From contig NZ_AZCP01000002.1 in the NCBI RefSeq assembly GCF_001433855.1, positions 434,001 to 498,000 of the forward strand: DNA of 64,000 nt, in the 5' to 3' direction. The position numbers and the translations under genes were made by a program. The stretch comes from Levilactobacillus brevis ATCC 14869 = DSM 20054 (GTDB taxonomy: Bacteria > Bacillota > Bacilli > Lactobacillales > Lactobacillaceae). Shown here in pieces: positions 25,688-34,807 of the stretch. The notes beneath the pieces are model-generated. The model had not been told where the DNA came from. It did no database searches and saw nothing but the letters and a program-made list of their open reading frames with translations. The stretch's first letter is position 1. Every line of letters starts with the position of its first letter.

Positions 25688-25996
25688 CTAATCTTCATTT
25701 AGGTCAGCATTGTCACCCAACATGTGTGGTAAGATTGCGTCTACTTCATTGTGTGGCCGTGGGATAACATGAACCGAAATGAGTTCACCGACCTTTTCGC
25801 TGGCTGCAGCGCCCGCGTCGGTAGCTGCCTTAACTGCCCCAACATCACCACGAACCATGACCGTGACTAATCCAGCACCGATCTGTTCCTTACCAATTAA
25901 CGTTACATTAGCTGCTTTAACCATTGCATCAGCTGCTTCAATTGCACCAACTAAACCTTTTGTTTCAATCATTCCTAAAGCATTTGTGTTCGACAT
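25688..25996 (-). CDS. eutM: EutM, major hexameric shell protein
   Basis: A 102-residue single BMC-domain protein: [41 protein letters not shown] and a VIPRPH ending are the family standard. It tiles the flat facets of the microcompartment and its pore admits ethanolamine. Preceded by an AGGAGG site. Confidence 0.94.
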   Translation of the reverse strand: MSNTNALGMIETKGLVGAIEAADAMVKAANVTLIGKEQIGAGLVTVMVRGDVGAVKAATDAGAAASEKVGELISVHVIPRPHNEVDAILPHMLGDNADLNED

Positions 25997-26024
25997 AATA
26001 TTTTCCTCCTAAATTTAATTAATG

Positions 26025-27500
26025 TTATTGAATTTTTGCTAATACCTGACGTACCAATTCTTCGACGAGTTGTTGTTGGTTATTTTCTGATATGGCCGAT
26101 GTGTGGGCCACACCTGCAGCTGCACCACGAATATCTTCCAGTTCTCGCACGCCGATCGCAACTCGTTTCAAATTCAGTAAGTTTAATGGGCTAATGTTAT
26201 CCGAACTGGCACTGCCGCCGATAGCGCCGCACCCAAGTGTCAACGCCGGATTCAACCCGGTCGTTGCCCCGATACCGCCTAACGCTCCCGGTGTATTAAC
26301 TAACACACGTGATGCCGGTACCATAGCAGCATATTGGCAAATCAATTTATGATTTTCGGAATGCACGATTGCCGTATGGCCTGCGCCTTCATTCAGTAAA
26401 AGCTTGTTAGTTAGATCAGCAGCAGCCTGCATATCCTTAACTTCAAAATATGCCATAATTGGGGTTAACTTTTCTCGAGAAAACGGATCGTTCTTGCCAA
26501 CATTTTCGGCAGAATCACGAGCAATTAAAACCCGAGTTTCATTTGGCACCTCAATTTTTGCTAAATTGGCAATAACTTGAACTGACTTTCCGACAATTTG
26601 AGGATTCATCGTCCCATCAACACGTAGGATAAAGTGCGACACTCTTTCTTTTTCTTCATCACTTAGAAAATAGCCGCCCTGTTTTTCTAATTCTCTTCGG
26701 ACTTCTTCCTTATTAGCATCCTCAACAATCACAGATTGTTCAGAAGCACAAATCGTTCCGTTATCAAATGTTTCTGAATCCATGATTCGTTTGACAGCCA
26801 AAGATGCATCCGCACTCTTTTCAATATACGCAGAACCATTACCAGGCCCTACACCTAAGGCTGGTGTACCTGAAGAATATGCAGCATGGACCATAGCAGT
26901 CCCGCCAGTTGCTAAAATCAACTTAGTTTCTGCATTGTGCATTAATTCATCAGTACCTTCTAATGTTGGTGCTGTCATGCCAGAGATAAGACCAGCTGGT
27001 GCTCCTGCCTGGTAAGCCGCCTCACTGGTTACACGAATGGCTTCCAAAATGCATTTTTTAGCATTGGGGTGGGGAGAAAAGACAATTGCGTTTCCAGCCT
27101 TAACAGCAATTAGTGCCTTATAGAACACAGAAGATGTCGGATTAGTTGAGGGAATTAACCCAGCAATAACACCAACTGGAACGGCCATATCAATCGTCTT
27201 ATGTTCTGAATCTTCGCCCAGAATACCAATGGTCTTTAGATCACGATATCGGTCATTGACGGTCTTCGAGGCAAATTTATTCTTAATGACTTTATCCTGC
27301 CAAATGCCAAATCCGGTTTCTTCTTGCGCCATTTTTGCTAAGCGCTCCGCATTGGCAACACCCGCATCCGCAATAGCCTGACAAATTTCATTAACTTTCT
27401 GTTGTGAAAATTGGCTAAAAATTTTTTGGGCCTTAGTTGCTTGATGAAGTAATGTTCTTACTTCTTGAATGGATAGTAAATCAGCATCTGTTAAACTCAA
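26025..27500 (-). CDS. eutE: EutE, CoA-acylating acetaldehyde dehydrogenase
   Basis: A 491-residue NAD-dependent aldehyde dehydrogenase that turns acetaldehyde and CoA into acetyl-CoA. Catalytic Cys251 is in DNGTICASEQS, and the cofactor site is LIPSTNPTSS. The last 20 residues (QQLVEELVRQVLAKIQ) form an amphipathic helix of the encapsulation-peptide type, after a short linker, so here the targeting signal is C-terminal. Its start overlaps the stop of the eutK-like gene by 4 bases. Confidence 0.93.
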   Translation of the reverse strand: MSLTDADLLSIQEVRTLLHQATKAQKIFSQFSQQKVNEICQAIADAGVANAERLAKMAQEETGFGIWQDKVIKNKFASKTVNDRYRDLKTIGILGEDSEHKTIDMAVPVGVIAGLIPSTNPTSSVFYKALIAVKAGNAIVFSPHPNAKKCILEAIRVTSEAAYQAGAPAGLISGMTAPTLEGTDELMHNAETKLILATGGTAMVHAAYSSGTPALGVGPGNGSAYIEKSADASLAVKRIMDSETFDNGTICASEQSVIVEDANKEEVRRELEKQGGYFLSDEEKERVSHFILRVDGTMNPQIVGKSVQVIANLAKIEVPNETRVLIARDSAENVGKNDPFSREKLTPIMAYFEVKDMQAAADLTNKLLLNEGAGHTAIVHSENHKLICQYAAMVPASRVLVNTPGALGGIGATTGLNPALTLGCGAIGGSASSDNISPLNLLNLKRVAIGVRELEDIRGAAAGVAHTSAISENNQQQLVEELVRQVLAKIQ

Positions 27501-28090
27501 GACTCATTCCTCCTTTGTAAATCATCAAGGATCGCTTGAACCAAGGTTCGTTTGGTCCCCATTTTGATTTGTTTCTTCGTGAGCGTCTGAATATTCATGC
27601 GATAAGCCTGCTTACGCAGGTCGACAACCCGCATTTGCTCTAACGCCTCTCTATCAGTTACCCAGTTCTCCTGCGAATCAACCGATTCAATTGCCACATG
27701 TGACTCCACAAGATTATCAGAATCGTGACTGGCTTCCGTTTTTGGGGAGTTAATATTATCGATTTCCTGTTTGCTTTCTGGGAACTTGGACATCACTACT
27801 TTTTTTAATTCTGGTGTTGGCGACTGAATCATCGCATTAGTTTGACCATCCATACGAGCAATCACATGCTCAGATATCAAACAGTCAAATTGATCAATAC
27901 TGGCAATACCAGCATCAACACCTGCATTAACAGCTGCAACATCTCCCGTAAGTAAAACCGTCACTAAGCCTCCCCGTGTAATCCGAAGATCTCGTAAGTC
28001 AACTTCTGCTGCTTTTAACGCTGCATCTGCTACCACTACTGCTCCCAGAAAGCCTTTAACTTCAATCATGCCCAGACTTTCAACCGTCAT
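27497..28090 (-). CDS. eutK: EutK-like shell protein: BMC domain plus SAP-like basic tail
   Basis: A 197-residue protein. Residues ~1-95 are a BMC domain (LGMIEVKGFLGAVVVADAAL, GLVTVLLTGDVAAVNAG, ISEHVIARM). After an acidic, disordered linker, residues ~150-197 form a helical basic module (VDLRKQAYRMNI..TKKQIKMGTKRTLVQAIL) resembling SAP/HeH or Rho-N nucleic-acid-binding motifs. Salmonella EutK also joins a BMC domain to a helix-turn-helix-like tail. Binding of RNA or DNA is inference only. Lies between eutL and eutE. Confidence 0.8.
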   Translation of the reverse strand: MTVESLGMIEVKGFLGAVVVADAALKAAEVDLRDLRITRGGLVTVLLTGDVAAVNAGVDAGIASIDQFDCLISEHVIARMDGQTNAMIQSPTPELKKVVMSKFPESKQEIDNINSPKTEASHDSDNLVESHVAIESVDSQENWVTDREALEQMRVVDLRKQAYRMNIQTLTKKQIKMGTKRTLVQAILDDLQRRNES

Positions 28091-28104
28091 TTCTATTCAC
28101 GTCC

Positions 28105-28758
28105 TTAGCCAACAGTGGGATTGTCAGCAATTTCTTTTACTGCTGTTGCAAATGCATCACAGGCAGCCTTACAGGCGGACTGACTTCCGGTTAGTAAAGC
28201 TCCACCAAAGTTAGTTTCCGAAGGTGGCCCATAGAGCACGCCCAGTTGTACATCAGCCGCTTTCATCGCAGCATCAACCGCATAAATTGATTCTAACGGC
28301 GGAGCAATCAAATAGGCAATTGCCTCTCCCTCAGGTGTATTGGCTACTTTTGACAGATAACTACCCGTCCGTGAAATTGTATGGGCAAAATAGACAATAC
28401 TATCGTCTTCATTGGCACTAATAAAGTGTGCTTCATCTTCAATTACACGAATACAAGCATCTAAGCCACTGCGCACCTCTGCTGGACTTGGCCCACCTAG
28501 AATACCAATAACTTCACCAGCTAATTTAGTTGATGCATTCTCAGCGCCAGCATACATACTCTTTCCGTAAACAACCTCAACATCTGCTGTTTTGGTTGCC
28601 TCGTCTAAAGCCACGTAAGTTACATCATCACAATCTGCTGTGATTAATCCCAAACTTTTAATATGATTAGGTAAATTTAAGGACTTTGCCAACTCACTAT
28701 CCACATTGGGAATTAATCTAGTACTAAGTACATTAGCCTTGATCGCACTATCCTTCAC
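28105..28758 (-). CDS. eutL: EutL, trimeric tandem-BMC shell protein
   Basis: A 217-residue tandem, circularly permuted BMC protein. Landmarks are IKSLGLITADCDDVTYVALDE, VYGKSMYAGAENASTK and GGPSPAEVRSGLDA. EutL trimers have a large gated central pore that may pass cofactors. Immediately after eutC. Confidence 0.93.
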   Translation of the reverse strand: MKDSAIKANVLSTRLIPNVDSELAKSLNLPNHIKSLGLITADCDDVTYVALDEATKTADVEVVYGKSMYAGAENASTKLAGEVIGILGGPSPAEVRSGLDACIRVIEDEAHFISANEDDSIVYFAHTISRTGSYLSKVANTPEGEAIAYLIAPPLESIYAVDAAMKAADVQLGVLYGPPSETNFGGALLTGSQSACKAACDAFATAVKEIADNPTVG

Positions 28759-28793
28759 TGTGTCATTCCTCCTTTCAACGCTAGGGCATTAAC

Positions 28794-29717
28794 CTAAGCA
28801 CCGGCGTTTTCAGCGGTCTTCAGGTCAATTCCTGACTTCTTCAACCGCACCATCTTATCAAGCAATTCAGCGATATAGGCACCCGCTTCTACGGCCGGCA
28901 AACCACCATCGTGAATATTAGACACAACGGTCCGATTAGCTTCTGGCATGCCAATAGTTGGCTTATAGGCAATGTAAGCACTCATCGAATTAGCCGTCAC
29001 TAACCCCGGCCGTTCACCTACCAACATGCAGACAACATCAGCACCTGTCAGTTCACCAATTTGGTCTTCGGCACCAACCCGGGCGTATTTTACGAAAATA
29101 ACATCTTTAGTTTCAAAACTAAGCCCGTAGACTTTCAAGCCTTGCTGAATAGCTGGAATAATCTCTTTAACGTTTGCTTCAATAGCAGCGGAGCTTAACC
29201 CATCGCCAACTACCATCTGAATTTTTGGATTGGGAGTCACCGATTGTTTGATTTTATCGGCCGTTTCATCAGAGAACTTTCGACCATAATCAGGACGGGT
29301 TAAAAACTCATCTTTAGAAGTACAAGTCGTCTGCGTTTCCAAGAAGCCCATATCCTTTGGCAACTGTGGATCTACGTCACTAAACACAGCATCTTGTGCC
29401 GCAGCATGATCAGCGCGGAAGCGTAATACTGAGGCCGTCTTATAGCGGGTACCCACACGGCCCATTCCCAAACGCGCTGGCGTAAAGGATTTAATCTTCA
29501 AATAGCCATTCCGGTCATGCGGATTATCCTGCAAAAATTGTTTTTTTAAATCAATCTTCGTGATATCTTCAAGAACATCATCTGTAACAGTCGATCCATT
29601 AGTCGGGGCTGATTTCACTGGATTGGCATCTGCTATTGCAGTTGTGTCCGACTTTTTGTCTTCCGTCATATCCGCTAAAATATTTTCGATCATTGATTTT
29701 AAGTCTTTTTCATCCAT
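28794..29717 (-). CDS. eutC: EutC, ethanolamine ammonia-lyase small subunit
   Basis: A 307-residue small subunit of the adenosylcobalamin-dependent lyase that splits ethanolamine into acetaldehyde and ammonia. It contains [38 protein letters not shown] and the base-on B12 contact region [15 protein letters not shown]. The N-terminal helix ([13 protein letters not shown]) followed by a ~40-residue flexible linker fits the known EutC targeting peptide. Confidence 0.95.
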   Translation of the reverse strand: MDEKDLKSMIENILADMTEDKKSDTTAIADANPVKSAPTNGSTVTDDVLEDITKIDLKKQFLQDNPHDRNGYLKIKSFTPARLGMGRVGTRYKTASVLRFRADHAAAQDAVFSDVDPQLPKDMGFLETQTTCTSKDEFLTRPDYGRKFSDETADKIKQSVTPNPKIQMVVGDGLSSAAIEANVKEIIPAIQQGLKVYGLSFETKDVIFVKYARVGAEDQIGELTGADVVCMLVGERPGLVTANSMSAYIAYKPTIGMPEANRTVVSNIHDGGLPAVEAGAYIAELLDKMVRLKKSGIDLKTAENAGA

Positions 29718-29733
29718 GTTGAGTCACTTCCTT

Positions 29734-31098
29734 TTAGTTTAAGAAAATCGAAGCATCACCCGCACGAGCCGTCAACTTACCATTTTCAAGAATTCCCATG
29801 TTTTCCATCCAGTCTTCAAATTCTTTAATTGGATGGTAACCAAAGATATCACGAATCGTGGCCGTTTCTTGAAAACCAGTCGATTGATAGTTCAACATCA
29901 CATCATCTGCGTGTGGAACCCCCATGATATAATTACATCCGGCGGCACCCAATAGAACAGCTAAGTTTTCACCGTCATTTTGATCAGCTTTCATATGGTT
30001 GGTGTAGCAAACGTCACACCCCATCGAAATGCCCTGTAGTTTACCCATAAAGTGGTCTTCTAGTCCTGCACGAATAACCTGTTTGGAATTATATAAGTAT
30101 TCTGGTCCAATAAATCCAACCACTGTGTTGACAATATAAGGATCATATTTCTTAGCAAATCCATAACAACGCGCTTCCATGGTTAACTCATCGGCCCCAA
30201 AGTTCGCTTCAGCCGATAGTTCTGAACCTTCACCCGTTTCAAAATACATCACGTTAGGACCAGCCGCCTGTCCTTCATGTAAACCCAAATCGTAGGCTTC
30301 GCTTAACATATCAGCATTAATACCGAAGGCAGTATTTCCTTTTTCAGAACCTGCGATTGATTGAAAAATCAATCCAGCTGGTGCTCCGCGACGAATGGCT
30401 TCCATTTGCGTCGTCACATGTGCCAAAACCGAACACTGCGTTGGTACATCCCATTGAGAACGGAACTCCTCAAATTTGTTCAAAATTTTGGAAACGCTAT
30501 CAACCGAGTCATCATTAGGATTCAATCCAATCACTGCATCCCCGACACCCCAGCTCAATCCTTCCATAACCCCTGCCATAATCCCATCAATGTTATCCGT
30601 CGGATGATTTGTTTGCAGACGGGATGAGAACGTTCCTGGCCGTCCAATAGTTGTATTAGCCGTTTTTTCCACGTGGATTTTTTTAGCAGCAACAACTAAG
30701 TCCATATTTGTCATTAATTTAGTCACAGCCGCTGCCATTTCTGATGTCAATCCGCGACGAATCCGCTTAATATCATGATCTGTTGTCTGATCTGATAAAA
30801 TCCATTCACGTAAATCAGAAACCGTCCAGTTCTTAATTTCATTAAAAATTCTTTGATTAACCCCATCGATGATGATACGCGTCACCTCATCATCGTCATA
30901 AGGAACGACTGGATTATTATAAATATCATTCAATGATAATTGTGCCAATACAACCTTAGCAGCAACTCGTTCTGTCGCATCCTTAGCAGCAACTCCGGCT
31001 AACTCATCCCCGGATTTCAATTCATTGGCCTTTGCCAACACTTCTTTAACCGAACTAAAACTGTATAACTCGTCAGATAATCTTGTTTGTAAAATCAT
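29734..31098 (-). CDS. eutB: EutB, ethanolamine ammonia-lyase large subunit
   Basis: A 454-residue large subunit with the TIM-barrel active site. Conserved blocks include GRPGTFSSRLQTNHPTDN, GLNPNDDSVDSVSKIL, GAPAGLIFQSIAGSEKGN and MGCDVCYTNHMKADQND. The length is as in E. coli. With EutC it forms the core enzyme of the microcompartment. It lies between eutA and eutC. Confidence 0.96.
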   Translation of the reverse strand: MILQTRLSDELYSFSSVKEVLAKANELKSGDELAGVAAKDATERVAAKVVLAQLSLNDIYNNPVVPYDDDEVTRIIIDGVNQRIFNEIKNWTVSDLREWILSDQTTDHDIKRIRRGLTSEMAAAVTKLMTNMDLVVAAKKIHVEKTANTTIGRPGTFSSRLQTNHPTDNIDGIMAGVMEGLSWGVGDAVIGLNPNDDSVDSVSKILNKFEEFRSQWDVPTQCSVLAHVTTQMEAIRRGAPAGLIFQSIAGSEKGNTAFGINADMLSEAYDLGLHEGQAAGPNVMYFETGEGSELSAEANFGADELTMEARCYGFAKKYDPYIVNTVVGFIGPEYLYNSKQVIRAGLEDHFMGKLQGISMGCDVCYTNHMKADQNDGENLAVLLGAAGCNYIMGVPHADDVMLNYQSTGFQETATIRDIFGYHPIKEFEDWMENMGILENGKLTARAGDASIFLN

Positions 31099-31130
31099 TC
31101 TGTTGCCTCCTTTGCAAATAAGTTTCCTCT

Positions 31131-32564
31131 TTATCCAAATACTAGTGTCTTAACAATTACTGGCAAAACCTCCCCGCCCGCTACCGGCTCGCCAAGATCA
31201 ATGTAATCACCATTTTCTACCCTGACGCTATCAATACATACAAACGGATAACGTTCTGGAAGCTGTGAAAATAAACTATGTCCCAATGCTTTTGCCATAT
31301 CTTCGTGAACCATAATAATTAGAGGTTCGTGTTTGTTAATCAATTCTTGGGCACCTTTCACAATTCCAGCAGCATACCGTTGAATATCTTGAAAACTTGG
31401 ATTGTGTTTTCCAGTAAATGCCAAAGCCACATTGCTCAACTCATTTTGAACCTTATACCAGTTGATCCGTTCCTCAACCGTCTGAGCTAATTGTGTCTCA
31501 GTAACATCTTCATCACTCTTAGCTATCTTTAAAATTGGTAAGTTACGCAAAGGTAAGATATCATCGGTATAAGCAATCGTACTGCCGGTCACATCAGTTG
31601 TATGTGAGCCTGCTCCAACGACCGTTGCGCGAATTGTTTCTACTGACGGATAAACCGTTTGCTTCTTGAATATTTGTGAATGCCGAACGCCGTGGCCTAA
31701 AAGCAATCCAATGTCTCCATACCGAAATACATCGGCCGGGAGCTCTTCATTTAAACAATCGGCAACACCTCCCGAAAAAGTAATTCCATCAATCGTTTTA
31801 TCTAAATGGAGATCATGATTGGTGATAAAGCGCTCGAAGTATGGATTCTTTTCACCGAGGCCAATACTATTTTCTAAGATATTAACTAATACATCGATAA
31901 TCGGTTGTAACTGTTTTGGTGTCACAGTCATTCCTTTATGGATGCCCAGCCCTAAGTCTTGAATCAATTGCATAACTTTAGGAGAAATATAAGTTACTTC
32001 TTTTGTTTGAGGTGATATTTTAATTAGACGTCCACCGACATCAAAACAAGCTGTGTCCAAAATATCCTCATCACTAAAGAGTCCTAAATTACTAGTGCCT
32101 CCACCGATATCCATATTAACCACGTTGCAACGATGTTCCTTAGCTGTGACGTTGGTTCCCGCACCCTTTCCGGCAATAATGCTTTCTAGATCAGGACCTG
32201 CGGTTGCCACCACAAAATCACCAGCATAACCACTTAAAGCCTGAGTTACTGCACTCGCATTCTCTTTTCGTGCTGTTTCACCTGTGATAATTACAGCGCC
32301 CATTTGAATATCATGCTTATCAATTCCCGCAGCTTGATACTGATCTGCAACAAACTTAGTAATCGCGGCCGCATCAATCTCGGTTTGGGTCGCCAGCGGT
32401 GTAAAAATAATATTACTTTTGAAGATAACCTCTTTTTTCGAAATGTTAATTCGAGGCACTGAAAAAGCAGAAGCAAAATTTTTCACAGTCAACCGTGATA
32501 ATATTAATTGCGTTGTCGATGTTCCCAAATCAATACCGACACTCAAAATCTGGTCGTCTGGCAT
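31131..32564 (-). CDS. eutA: EutA, reactivating factor of ethanolamine ammonia-lyase
   Basis: A 477-residue actin/Hsp70-fold ATPase. SVGIDLGTSTTQLILSRL, VVNMDIGGGTSNLGLF and GITFSGGVADCLN are the nucleotide-site motifs. It removes damaged cobalamin from EutBC. It is the first gene of the structural part of the operon and has its own EutV-type antiterminator leader. GGGAGGGGG ribosome binding site. Confidence 0.93.
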   Translation of the reverse strand: MPDDQILSVGIDLGTSTTQLILSRLTVKNFASAFSVPRINISKKEVIFKSNIIFTPLATQTEIDAAAITKFVADQYQAAGIDKHDIQMGAVIITGETARKENASAVTQALSGYAGDFVVATAGPDLESIIAGKGAGTNVTAKEHRCNVVNMDIGGGTSNLGLFSDEDILDTACFDVGGRLIKISPQTKEVTYISPKVMQLIQDLGLGIHKGMTVTPKQLQPIIDVLVNILENSIGLGEKNPYFERFITNHDLHLDKTIDGITFSGGVADCLNEELPADVFRYGDIGLLLGHGVRHSQIFKKQTVYPSVETIRATVVGAGSHTTDVTGSTIAYTDDILPLRNLPILKIAKSDEDVTETQLAQTVEERINWYKVQNELSNVALAFTGKHNPSFQDIQRYAAGIVKGAQELINKHEPLIIMVHEDMAKALGHSLFSQLPERYPFVCIDSVRVENGDYIDLGEPVAGGEVLPVIVKTLVFG

Positions 32565-32580
32565 ATGTTCCCCCTCCCTT

Positions 32581-32691
32581 CAAAAATAAAGAGCTTAAAA
32601 CCAAAGTATCTTCTCAACAAACCTATTGCTAGTTTTGCAAAGAATACTTTGATCTTAAGCCCCATTGCTTTAACGCAACCTCAATGTCGCG
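32581..32691 (-). promoter_or_regulatory. EutV-type dual-hairpin antiterminator and terminator ahead of eutA
   Basis: On the minus strand, hairpin P1 (32674-32691) is CGCGAC-ATTGAG-GTTGCG and P2 (32657-32670) is AAGC-AATGGG-GCTT. Both have six-base loops with A at position 1 and G at position 4, the rule for ANTAR-protein binding. P2 overlaps the 5' arm of a long terminator (about 32591-32663) followed by TTTATTTTTG. P1 contains the eutW stop codon. Binding of phosphorylated EutV should stabilise P1/P2 and let transcription run into eutA. Confidence 0.85.
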
Positions 32692-34120
32692 TCTTTTGAT
32701 CAAATGAAAAACTAATATCCGTCCCTCGTGATGATGATTCAATTTTTAATCGGCCTAATAACTTGTCTTTGACGTAGCTACGTATAATCGTTAAGCCCAA
32801 ACTGCCCGCATGAGTCTGATTCACATCAAATCCCACACCATTATCAGTGACGCGTATTGTAATAATTCCCTGATTAACAATCCCCTCGATAGTAACCTGT
32901 CTCACTCGATTTTCTATCCTAGGGTATGCATGAGAAATCACGTTCTGCAGTAGCTCATTAACAATAATCGATACTGTCACAACTTGTTCACTATCTACTG
33001 TAATCCTTGGGTCAACATTTAAGTTAACAGTTAATTCATGACTATCATCACTCAATTGCTTAAAATGTGCGACTAGTAAATTTAAAGCCGACTGTAAATT
33101 TGTATAATCATCAAGTTGTTTAGACATCAATTCGTATGTTGATGAAATTGCCATAATCCGGCTGATGCTTTCATCTAATGCTTGCTTAGCTTCAATCCCA
33201 TGCAACCTTCGCTGTTGAATCCTCAGTAGCGAAATAACCGATTGTAAATTATTTTTCACGCGATGATTAATCTCTCGGATAGCTACCGACTTAGAAATAA
33301 TCTCGGCTTCTTTACGTTTTATATCCGTCTTATCCTGAATCAAAACGACCAACTGTTGATTTTTTTCATTCCAGAACTTTCGAACTGTAAAAAAGTAATT
33401 CAAATAATTAAAATCCGTTGTAATAGGTCGATGATTGGTTTTTACTTTCTGTAATGCTTTTAAAACATCATGAAAACGTGAACCATCTAAAGATAGATTC
33501 TCATAATCCAAGCCAAGAATGTTACCGATATAACCCACTTTTTTATATAACGCAATTGCCGTACGGTTAGCTAGAATCAGCCGACCAGTTTGATCGAATC
33601 CTAAAATAGCATCCGCCAATTGATCCGTAATAGCACTATCAAAACGTCCAAACATTTTAATTGTGGCCGACACATCGGTGTATCTAGACCGTGTATTTTC
33701 ACTTTGAAAACTTTCTAGAACATCTCGTGAAACGTCTGCCTCAACTATCGTTACGCCAATAGTACGTTCTCCACTAACAATTGGATAAATTTTCTGGCGA
33801 ATTAACCGTTTCTCCTGCGTTTCGGCCAATAATCCTACCGACGTTAACTGCGTTTCTAGTGTGTGAAAAACACCAGGTTCATTGGTCCGTAATGCCGCCT
33901 TTCCAATGACTTTACGTCGATACAATGACAAACCTTCTACCGGCAATTTGTGATAAACAACAACTGCCTGATTATTGAATTCATTACGAACATCAATGAA
34001 CACATCGAAACCGCGATAAGCTCGTGCCTGTTCAATTTGCTTGGTCTGCTCGACTAGAACGTTAATATCAGCCTCACTTAAACTCGTATACTGTTGACAT
34101 AATTCCTCTAACTCGCCCAT
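32681..34120 (-). CDS. eutW: EutW, sensor histidine kinase for ethanolamine
   Basis: A 479-residue soluble kinase. Residues ~1-150 form the N-terminal sensing region, ~165-270 a PAS domain (DAILGFDQTGRLILANRTA), and His287 in REINHRVKNNLQSVISLL is the phospho-acceptor of the HisKA_2 type. The C-terminal ATPase part has NELLQNVISHAYP and VTDNGVGFD. In Enterococcus the homologue senses ethanolamine and phosphorylates EutV. The ATG at 34120 overlaps the eutV stop as TGATG; a TTG one codon earlier is also possible. Confidence 0.92.
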   Translation of the reverse strand: MGELEELCQQYTSLSEADINVLVEQTKQIEQARAYRGFDVFIDVRNEFNNQAVVVYHKLPVEGLSLYRRKVIGKAALRTNEPGVFHTLETQLTSVGLLAETQEKRLIRQKIYPIVSGERTIGVTIVEADVSRDVLESFQSENTRSRYTDVSATIKMFGRFDSAITDQLADAILGFDQTGRLILANRTAIALYKKVGYIGNILGLDYENLSLDGSRFHDVLKALQKVKTNHRPITTDFNYLNYFFTVRKFWNEKNQQLVVLIQDKTDIKRKEAEIISKSVAIREINHRVKNNLQSVISLLRIQQRRLHGIEAKQALDESISRIMAISSTYELMSKQLDDYTNLQSALNLLVAHFKQLSDDSHELTVNLNVDPRITVDSEQVVTVSIIVNELLQNVISHAYPRIENRVRQVTIEGIVNQGIITIRVTDNGVGFDVNQTHAGSLGLTIIRSYVKDKLLGRLKIESSSRGTDISFSFDQKTRH

Positions 34121-34689
34121 CAATCATCCACCACAATCAGCTTCGCAATATCACTCATTGACTGTCGCTTACTCATGCTTAAATTCCGTAACATTTTATA
34201 AGCTGCCTCTTCTGACAAATTATTTTCTTGCATTAATACCCCCTTGGCTCGTTCAATTAGCTTCCGTTGTTCGAGCTTGGTATCCAATGCATTTACTTTA
34301 TCAGTTAGCTGTTGATCACGTTTACCACTGGCTAAGCCAACTTGTATAGTTGTGAGCAAGGACCGCTCTGAGAGTGGCTTTACTAAATAACCAACGGCTC
34401 CTATCTTACTGGCCATATCCGTATCTTCTTCATCACTATATGCTGATAAATAAATAATTGAATGTGTCAGTCGATCCTCTAAGATCTTCTTTCCAGCCTT
34501 CAATCCATCCAACAATGGCATACGAATGTCCATGATCACCAAGTCAGGCTTCTGTTTTTGACAAATTTCAATTGCTTCAAATCCATCTCCACCTTCACCA
34601 ACGACCTCATAACCAGCTTGTTCAACGATATCCCGAATATCCATTCTAGTAATCGGTTCATCATCTATAATCGCAATACGTTCATTCAT
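34120..34689 (-). CDS. eutV: EutV, ANTAR-domain response regulator (RNA-binding antiterminator)
   Basis: A 189-residue regulator. The receiver domain has phospho-acceptor Asp54 (DLVIMDIRMPLLDG). A coiled linker is followed by a C-terminal ANTAR domain (residues ~131-189: LIERAKGVLMQENNLSEEAAYKML..., given here by its key residues ERAKG, LSEEAAY and the basic MSKRQ). Phosphorylated EutV dimers bind two small RNA hairpins and prevent termination. Target leaders are visible ahead of the adenosyltransferase gene, eutG and eutA in this window. Confidence 0.95.
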   Translation of the reverse strand: MNERIAIIDDEPITRMDIRDIVEQAGYEVVGEGGDGFEAIEICQKQKPDLVIMDIRMPLLDGLKAGKKILEDRLTHSIIYLSAYSDEEDTDMASKIGAVGYLVKPLSERSLLTTIQVGLASGKRDQQLTDKVNALDTKLEQRKLIERAKGVLMQENNLSEEAAYKMLRNLSMSKRQSMSDIAKLIVVDD

Positions 34690-34759
34690 GATAAATAACT
34701 CCTTATCCTAATAATTATTCTTCTTACATAGTAGTTAAATATAAAATGAATTACACTGA

Positions 34760-34776
34760 TTATGTGGCTAATTATA
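34760..34776 (-). promoter_or_regulatory. Possible promoter -10 for eutV-eutW
   Basis: TATAAT on the minus strand (34771-34776), about 80 bases before eutV, in the 118-base gap after eutG. There is no good -35 and no dual hairpin here. This would fit a basal, EutV-independent supply of the two-component system. Confidence 0.35.
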
Positions 34777-34807
34777 GATCGGATCGCCGAACAGAATGCA
34801 TACGTTT

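Noticed and set aside
34690-34807. Possible EutV element ahead of eutV
   Set aside because: No pair of hairpins with A1/G4 hexaloops and no terminator in this gap.
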